Source: JAWOLE01 sp963815655 (GTDB lineage: Bacteria > Acidobacteriota > Thermoanaerobaculia > UBA5066 > Gp7-AA6). From it: a stretch of DNA of 64,000 nt. The notes under the pieces were generated by a model. The model worked only from the letters and a program-made list of their open reading frames with translations, was not told the DNA's origin and did no database searches. This document shows, one piece after another, positions 59,216 to 64,000 of this stretch. The stretch is taken from positions 3,782,001 through 3,846,000 of the forward strand of contig CAWFHK010000001.1 in the NCBI GenBank assembly GCA_963815655.1, in the 5' to 3' direction. The translations under genes were made by a program, and so were the position numbers. The first letter of the stretch is position 1. The number at the start of each line of letters is the position of its first letter.

Positions 59216-59958
59216 GGATCGCGACCTGGAACGTCAACGGCATCCGCGCCCGCGAGGCGCAGTTGCGGGAATGGATCGAGCGGGACCGGCCGGACGTCCT
59301 CTGCCTCCAGGAGATCAAGGCCAACTCCTCGCAGGTCCCGGCCGCGCTCTGCGAGATGGAAGGGTACTGGTGCTACTGGCACGGAGAGAAGGCCTACTCC
59401 GGCGTCGGGCTGCACGTCCGGAAGGAGGCGTTCCCGCAGCGGCCGGAGTTCTCCCATCCCGCCTTCGATCACGAGAATCGGATCGTGGTGGCGAGGTTGC
59501 CCGGCCTCGCCGTCGCGTCGATCTACGTCCCCAACGGCGGCAAGGACTTCCCCGCGAAGATGCGGTTCCTCGAGGCGATGGCCGGCTACGTCGCGCAGAC
59601 GCGGGCGTCGGCCGGACAGCTCGTCCTCTGCGGCGACTTGAACGTCGCGCGCACCGACAGGGACGTCCACCCCAAGGAGTTGAAGCCCGGAGCGATCGGG
59701 CAGCGGCCCGAGGAGCGCGAGGTCTTCGAGCGGATCCTTTCTGCGGGAGTCGTGGACCTCGGGCGAGCCCTCGACCCCGACAACGACCAGCTCTTCACCT
59801 GGTGGGCTCCGTGGCGCAACCTCCGCCAGCGCAACATCGGCTGGCGAATCGACTACATTCTCGCGAGCGAGCCTCTTGCCAGGCGAGCCACGCGTTGCGC
59901 CGTTTTGGCCGAGGTGGGGACCAGTGACCATGCGCCGGTTGTTGCCGAGTTTGAATGA
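59212..59958 (+). CDS. xth: Exodeoxyribonuclease III (AP endonuclease family 1)
   Basis: A 248-residue enzyme of the usual length. Signature regions are ATWNVNGIRAREAQL, PDVLCLQEIKANSSQVP (metal-binding Glu), YVPNGGKDFPAKMRFLE, LCGDLNVARTDRDVHP, RIDYILASEPL and GTSDHAPVVAEFE. It cuts DNA at abasic sites and degrades 3' ends in base excision repair. It is coupled to the small gene upstream. Confidence 0.96.
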   Translation: MRIATWNVNGIRAREAQLREWIERDRPDVLCLQEIKANSSQVPAALCEMEGYWCYWHGEKAYSGVGLHVRKEAFPQRPEFSHPAFDHENRIVVARLPGLAVASIYVPNGGKDFPAKMRFLEAMAGYVAQTRASAGQLVLCGDLNVARTDRDVHPKELKPGAIGQRPEEREVFERILSAGVVDLGRALDPDNDQLFTWWAPWRNLRQRNIGWRIDYILASEPLARRATRCAVLAEVGTSDHAPVVAEFE

Positions 59959-59981
59959 GAGAGAAGGTGCCAGGGGAAATG

Positions 59982-60016
59982 CAGGTGTCAGGTGTCAGGT
60001 GTCGGGTGTCAGGTGT
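59982..60016. repeat. Heptamer tandem repeat (AGGTGTC)5
   Basis: Five heptamers (AGGTGTC, with one GGGTGTC) 24 bases after the xth stop. The flanking AGGGGAAATGC and the position of the variant unit also occur, inverted, at 47511-47560, so the array was dispersed as a unit. Confidence 0.8.
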
Positions 60017-60039
60017 CAGGGGAGAGCCAGGATTTTCAC

Positions 60040-60112
60040 CCTGTCATCCTGAGCGAAGCGAAGGATCTGCTCCTGTCCTATCCCGAGCCACAATGCAGAT
60101 TCCTTTCGCGAT
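60040..60112. repeat. Dispersed GTCATCC-family repeat, short copy
   Basis: CTGTCATCCTGAGCGAAGCG and GAAGGATCTGCTC, ending TTTCGCGATGACAC; degenerate right end. Confidence 0.75.
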
Positions 60113-60158
60113 GACACAGCGCCGAATGCCTCGGTCGCGGTAGGATTTTGTTCAAGCA

Positions 60159-61334
60159 ATGAATTGGGTTGGGGCGCCGCGGGAATCGCTGTCGGGACTC
60201 GATCGCCGGAAGTTTCTCGTGCTCGCCGGCACGGCTGCGCTTCTGCCGGCGGTGAAGTCCGCGCTGCCGGCCGGCTCGCTGCCGAATTCGAAGCGGCGGA
60301 TGCTCCAGGTCAACGGCTACCCGACCGACGCGGAGACGCCGCTCGACGCGCTGACGACCTACATCACGCCCAACGACCTCTTCTTCGTGCGCCACCACTG
60401 GAACCCGACCTATCAGGATGCCCGGCGCTGGGCACTGACGGTGGACGGCGAGGTGGAGCGTCCGCTGCGCTTGACGATCTCGGATCTGAAGAAGATGCCG
60501 CGCGCGAGCGCGACCTGCGTGCTCCAGTGCGCGGGCAACGGGCGCGGCCTCTACAGGCCGGCCGTGCCGGGCGTGCAATGGGAATACGGCGCCGTCGGGA
60601 ACGCGCGCTGGACGGGCGTCCGGGTCAGGGAGCTGCTGGACCGGGCCGGCGCGAGAGCCTCCGCGCGCCACCTGCACACCTTCGGCGCCGACAAGCCTCC
60701 CGGCAGGGTCCCGCCGTTCGAGCGGAGCCTCGAGATCGAGAAGGCTCTCGAGGACGGTCTCGTCGCTTACGAGATGAACGGCGAGCCGCTCGCCGCCCGT
60801 CACGGAGCGCCGGCGCGGCTGGTCGTTCCCGGCTGGGCGGGCGACCACTGGATGAAGTGGCTCACGCGCCTCTCGCCGCAGCCGGAGCCGCGGAAGGGCT
60901 TCTACATGGAGACCGCCTACAGGTATCCGAAGGAGCCGGGGGCGCCCGGAGTGACGTTCCAGCCCGACGAGATGCGGCCGGTCACGGAGCTCCTCGTCAA
61001 GTCGAACATCACGGAGGCGCCCCCGCGGGCGAGGGCGGGCCAGGCGGTCGCGATTCGAGGCTTCGCCTTCTCCGGCGCGCCGGACATCGCGAAAGTGGAG
61101 ATCTCCGACGACGGCGGAGCGTCCTGGCGGCCGGCGGTCCTCGACCCGCAGCACGATCCTTATGCCTGGCGTCTCTGGTCGTTCCGTTACACGCCGGCGG
61201 CCGCGGGCCGGGTCACGCTCCTGGCTCGCGCGACGGACGTCCGGGGCGGCGAGCAGCCCAGGGACGCCGTGTGGAACCCGAGCGGCTACCTCTACAATGG
61301 ATGGCACTCCGCGGAGATCGAGGTGGCCGCGTGA
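60159..61334 (+). CDS. sorA: Sulfite dehydrogenase (SorA-like) molybdoenzyme, Tat-exported
   Basis: A 391-residue sulfite-oxidase-family enzyme. The N-terminus has a twin-arginine export signal (GLDRRKFLVLAGTAALLPAV). The molybdenum-ligand Cys is in ATCVLQCAGNGRGLYRP (about 130), and the family core continues with VVPGWAGDHWMKWLTRLS. A C-terminal Mo-cofactor dimerisation domain begins near 280 (AGQAVAIRGFAFSGAPDIAK) and ends NPSGYLYNGWHSAEIEV. The stop overlaps the start of a c-type cytochrome (ATGA), the SorAB arrangement in which sulfite is oxidised to sulfate in the periplasm. A different sulfur or methionine-sulfoxide substrate cannot be ruled out. Confidence 0.87.
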   Translation: MNWVGAPRESLSGLDRRKFLVLAGTAALLPAVKSALPAGSLPNSKRRMLQVNGYPTDAETPLDALTTYITPNDLFFVRHHWNPTYQDARRWALTVDGEVERPLRLTISDLKKMPRASATCVLQCAGNGRGLYRPAVPGVQWEYGAVGNARWTGVRVRELLDRAGARASARHLHTFGADKPPGRVPPFERSLEIEKALEDGLVAYEMNGEPLAARHGAPARLVVPGWAGDHWMKWLTRLSPQPEPRKGFYMETAYRYPKEPGAPGVTFQPDEMRPVTELLVKSNITEAPPRARAGQAVAIRGFAFSGAPDIAKVEISDDGGASWRPAVLDPQHDPYAWRLWSFRYTPAAAGRVTLLARATDVRGGEQPRDAVWNPSGYLYNGWHSAEIEVAA

Positions 61335-61750
61335 TGAGACGGAGACTCCGGGCGTCGTCGGTGCTCCTCTTCGCGCTCCTCCTGTGTCTGCCCGAGGCGA
61401 CGGACGCCGCCGCGAAGAAAAGGAGGAAGCGGTCCAGGGCGAAGGCCAGGGAGACGCCCGTCAACTTCGACAAGAACCTGCCCGTCCTGGGCACCCGCCT
61501 GGCGCCGTTTCCACCGGGCGCAGGAAAAGCCCTCGCCGATCAGGCCTGCGTCAGCTGCCACTCGACCGATATGGTCCGGCAGCAGCGCCTGACGGAGAAA
61601 CAGTGGACGGCGAGTGTCGCGAAGATGGCCGGCTGGGGGGCTGAGGTGCCAGAGTCCGAAAAGGACGCTCTCATCGCCTACCTCGTCGCGAATTTCGGGC
61701 CGGACAACGACCGCTTCGAGCCGGTGGTGACGCGGCCGGTGGGAAGGTAG
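61334..61750 (+). CDS. sorB: c-type cytochrome subunit (SorB-like)
   Basis: A 138-residue exported monohaem cytochrome. After a signal peptide (RASSVLLFALLLCLPEATDA) and a Lys/Arg-rich linker comes the haem motif CVSCH (in ALADQACVSCHSTDMVRQ) with a probable axial Met in VAKMAGWGAEV. It ends ALIAYLVANFGPDNDRFEPV. Translational coupling to sorA makes it the electron acceptor of that enzyme. Confidence 0.85.
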   Translation: MRRRLRASSVLLFALLLCLPEATDAAAKKRRKRSRAKARETPVNFDKNLPVLGTRLAPFPPGAGKALADQACVSCHSTDMVRQQRLTEKQWTASVAKMAGWGAEVPESEKDALIAYLVANFGPDNDRFEPVVTRPVGR

Positions 61751-61784
61751 AGATGCTGAGTTGGGGACCGACAAAATCATTCCT

Positions 61785-61901
61785 GTCATCCCGAGCCCCT
61801 CGGCTTCGCTCGGGACGGGCTCCGCGAGGGATCTGCTCTCGTCTCTCCCCAGGACCTGCCGGGCAGATCCCTCGTCGCTTCGCTCCTCGGGATGACAGGC
61901 A
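61785..61901. repeat. Dispersed GTCATCC-family repeat, full copy
   Basis: CTGTCATCCCGAGCCCCTCG through CGAGGGATCTGCTCTCG to CTCCTCGGGATGACAGG; complementary ends, just upstream of the serine hydrolase gene. Confidence 0.85.
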
Positions 61902-61916
61902 AGGAAGACACAGCTC

Positions 61917-63758
61917 GTGAGAAGAAGATTGCCGGAGAAGTTCGCAATCCTCCTGACCCTGGCCGCAGCGGTGGGAGCGGGGCCGGCGGCAGCGCCGCCG
62001 GAGATCCAGCAGGTCGAGCGCGGCCTGAGGCCCGCGGTCCTCCTCAAGGGGGAGAAGACCTGGACGCTCGAGGAGCGGATGCGGCTTTACAAGGTCCCCG
62101 CCGTCTCGATCGCCGTCTTCGGCTCCGGGAAGATCCTGTGGGCGAAGGCCTACGGCCTGGCCGACGCCGACGCGCTGTCGCCCGCCACCGACGCGACGCT
62201 CTTCCAGGCGGCCTCGATCAGCAAGCCCGTCTCGGCGGTGGCGGCGCTGGCCGAGGTCGCACGGGGCAAGCTCGTGCTCGACCGGAACATCAACGACTCC
62301 TTGAAGTCCTGGAAGCTCCCCGACAACGACTGGACACGAAAGAAGCCCGTGACTCTCGCGATGCTCCTCTCTCACACCGGCGGCGTCACGGTTCACGGGT
62401 TTCCCGGCTACGCCGCGGGCCGTCCGGTTCCGCTCCTGACGCAGGTCCTGGACGGCGCTCCGCCCGCCAACACGGCGCCGATCCGCGTGGACATCTCACC
62501 GGGAACCGAGTATCGCTATTCCGGAGGCGGCTACACGATCGTGCAGCAGGCACTGATCGACGCCGAAAAGAAACCCTATCCGCAGATCCTGGCCGAGGCG
62601 GTGCTCGCGCCGCTCGGCATGGCCGAGAGCACGTACGAGCAGCCCCTCCCTCCCGAGCGTCTCAAGTCCGCCGCGGCCGGCCACGACACAGAGGGGCGGC
62701 CGATCCCCGGCAAGCGGCACACGTATCCCGAGATGGCGGCCGCGGGGCTCTGGACGACGCCGTCGGATCTCGCGCGGTTCGCGCTCGGGCTCGAGCGCGC
62801 GCTGGAGGGGAAGCCGGGAAGCGTGCTGCCGAAGGAGCTGGCGGCGAAGATGGTGACGCCGGTCCTCGACGACTACGGCCTGGGGCTCGGGATCGAGAAG
62901 CGCGGCGCGGCGACCTACTTCGCCCACGGCGGCGCGAACGAGGGGTTCCGCTGCCAGTTGCTCGCGAACAGGGAGAAGGGGTACGGCGCCGTCATCATGA
63001 CCAATGCGGAGGGGGGCGGCAAGATCCTGCCGGAGATCGTGCGCTCGATCGCCGCCGCGTACCAGTGGGAGGGATACCGCAGCGAGCCGGTCGAGGCGGC
63101 GAAGCTCGACGCGGCGGCGCTCGCGTCGCGAGCCGGGCGCTACCAGCTCTCCTCCGACGAGGTCCTGACGCTGACGCCCAACAAGGAGCGGATGGACGCG
63201 CGCATCTGCCTCCAGAAGGGCTTCGAGCTCATCCCGATCTCGGCCGACACGTTCCTTCGCGCCGACGCGGAAGTGGAGTACCGGTTCCAGAAGGACGCCT
63301 CGGGCCGGGAGGAGATCTTCATCGCGCCGCGGGAGGGGGAGAAGCGGACCGGCAAGCGCGTCGCGGAAACCGTCCGGGTGCCGGCCGAGGACGTGGAAGC
63401 GGGCAATTTCGACGCCGCGGCCGCGGGCTACCGGCGGCTCCGCGACGCGGACCCGTCGGATCCGTCGGTGGCGGACGGGAGGCTGAACGCTCTCGGATAC
63501 GAGCTCCTCGCCCGGGACGAGTTCAAGGGCGCCATCGCGATCCTGCTCCTGAACACGAAGCTCTATCCGGATTCCGCGAACACCTATGACAGCCTCGCGG
63601 AGGCCCACATGAAGGCGGGCGACCGCAAGCAGGCGATCGCCCTCTACCGCAAGGCCCTCGAGACCCTCTCCCGCGACAAGTCCCCCGAGGCCGTCAAGGA
63701 AGGCGTCCGCGCCAGCTCCACCGCGAAACTCAAGGAGCTCGGCGCCGACAAGCCGTAG
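61917..63758 (+). CDS. Serine hydrolase (beta-lactamase/PBP class C) with C-terminal TPR-like region, exported
   Basis: A 613-residue exported protein starting at GTG 61917, with a signal peptide (EKFAILLTLAAAVGAGPAAA). The hydrolase domain (about 40-390) has SxxK in AASISKPVSAVA, the YxG/N motif in EYRYSGGGYTIVQQ and an HGG motif in TYFAHGGANEGFRC, as in AmpC-like and EstB-like enzymes. A linking beta domain is followed at about 495-610 by helix pairs of TPR type (FDAAAAGYRRLRDADPSDPS, FKGAIAILLLNTKLYPDSAN, QAIALYRKALETL). Probably a periplasmic esterase or peptidase; the TPR may bind partners. Confidence 0.88.
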   Translation: MRRRLPEKFAILLTLAAAVGAGPAAAPPEIQQVERGLRPAVLLKGEKTWTLEERMRLYKVPAVSIAVFGSGKILWAKAYGLADADALSPATDATLFQAASISKPVSAVAALAEVARGKLVLDRNINDSLKSWKLPDNDWTRKKPVTLAMLLSHTGGVTVHGFPGYAAGRPVPLLTQVLDGAPPANTAPIRVDISPGTEYRYSGGGYTIVQQALIDAEKKPYPQILAEAVLAPLGMAESTYEQPLPPERLKSAAAGHDTEGRPIPGKRHTYPEMAAAGLWTTPSDLARFALGLERALEGKPGSVLPKELAAKMVTPVLDDYGLGLGIEKRGAATYFAHGGANEGFRCQLLANREKGYGAVIMTNAEGGGKILPEIVRSIAAAYQWEGYRSEPVEAAKLDAAALASRAGRYQLSSDEVLTLTPNKERMDARICLQKGFELIPISADTFLRADAEVEYRFQKDASGREEIFIAPREGEKRTGKRVAETVRVPAEDVEAGNFDAAAAGYRRLRDADPSDPSVADGRLNALGYELLARDEFKGAIAILLLNTKLYPDSANTYDSLAEAHMKAGDRKQAIALYRKALETLSRDKSPEAVKEGVRASSTAKLKELGADKP

Positions 63759-63775
63759 CCGTCCCGCGCCAACGA

Positions 63776-63804
63776 CCCGAAACCCTGAAACCTGAAACCG
63801 GAAG
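63776..63804. repeat. Heptamer tandem repeat (CCTGAAA)4
   Basis: CCCGAAA, CCTGAAA, CCTGAAA, CCGGAAG with one extra C. The array lies between two convergent stops and is related to the array at 9674. Confidence 0.7.
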
Positions 63805-63805
63805 C

Positions 63806-64000
63806 CTACCGGGCTGAGAGGTCCGCGGTCGGCAGGAACCTCGGCGGGCGGCGGTGCTTGGTGGCCTGCTCGTAGGCGTAGGCGATCTTGATCAGCGTCG
63901 GCTCGCTCCAGGCGCGGCCGAAGAACGAGACGCCGACGGGCAGACCGAAATCGTAGCCGGCCGGGACCGTGATGTGCGGATATCCGGCGACGGCGGGCAT
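63806..64000 (-). CDS. Amidase (GatA/AS family), C-terminal fragment
   Basis: The last 64 residues of an amidase-signature enzyme; the gene continues beyond the window. PAVAGYPHITVPAGYDFGLP and GVSFFGRAWSEPTLIKIAYA with a C-terminal YEQATKHRRPP form the standard end of AS-family amidases. The catalytic Lys-Ser-Ser region is outside the window. Substrate unknown. Confidence 0.9.
   Translation of the reverse strand: MPAVAGYPHITVPAGYDFGLPVGVSFFGRAWSEPTLIKIAYAYEQATKHRRPPRFLPTADLSAR

Overview
The window is a GC-rich (roughly two-thirds G+C), densely coded stretch of chromosome from a Gram-negative-type bacterium. Evidence for the envelope type is periplasmic binding proteins, lipoproteins, a Tat-exported sulfite dehydrogenase and secreted beta-propeller proteins. 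The gene mix (VPS10/BNR propeller proteins, long TPTN-linker surface proteins, phosphoketolase, NfnAB-like bifurcating enzyme, UGA-containing redox proteins, dispersed GTCATCC...GGATGACA intergenic repeats) suggests an Acidobacteriota-like organism. That assignment is inference; no rRNA or tRNA gene was seen. No CRISPR array, prophage or replication origin was recognised.

Layout. 1-18.8 kb: a truncated molybdenum hydroxylase, an NfnAB-like pair, an F420-reductase-like protein, a secreted LolA-like/BNR fusion, a complete livKHMGF branched-chain amino-acid transporter, a CBS-ACT protein, msrA-msrB, a serine hydrolase, and a 2[4Fe-4S] ferredoxin divergent from an Rrf2-family regulator. Four 16-bp palindromes of one consensus (TGATK-N6-MAYCA) lie just upstream of nfnA, livK, the CBS-ACT gene and the ferredoxin/Rrf2 pair; this looks like a small redox/amino-acid regulon. 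18.8-35.3 kb: three paralogous TPTN-linker surface proteins with interchangeable C-termini, decayed duplicates of one of them, an IS630 remnant, an operon of metal-dependent hydrolase, APC permease, small membrane protein and PLP decarboxylase, and a PAS sensor kinase with its receiver protein. 35.3-49 kb: a frameshifted GAF gene, phosphoketolase, a VapBC module, a REP-associated transposase, an MBL hydrolase with Bcp peroxiredoxin, a second large BNR protein and a PDZ protein. 49-64 kb: an ECF sigma factor with a zinc-finger/TPR partner, another kinase, an FG-GAP propeller protein, cytochromes, an FKBP, exonuclease III, a SorAB-like sulfite dehydrogenase, a penicillin-binding-like hydrolase and the C-terminus of an amidase.

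The two most striking items are probable selenoproteins, each visible only when an in-frame TGA is read through: an AhpD-like protein (28856-29467, minus strand) whose redox motif becomes Cys-Thr-Tyr-Sec, and a secreted thioredoxin-like/TPR protein (53780-55111) whose motif becomes Sec-His-Thr-Cys. In both, the TGA sits exactly where the family has a catalytic cysteine and coding continues in the same frame.

Non-coding DNA is also unusual. At least seven clusters of degenerate 7-bp tandem repeats of unrelated sequence lie against gene 3' ends and twice supply the stop codon. Long GTCATCC/GGATGAC repeat blocks recur six times, and one has been cleanly interrupted by a 504-bp element with 18-bp terminal inverted repeats and a CTAG target duplication. 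Two large adjacent hairpins lie downstream of the ferredoxin.
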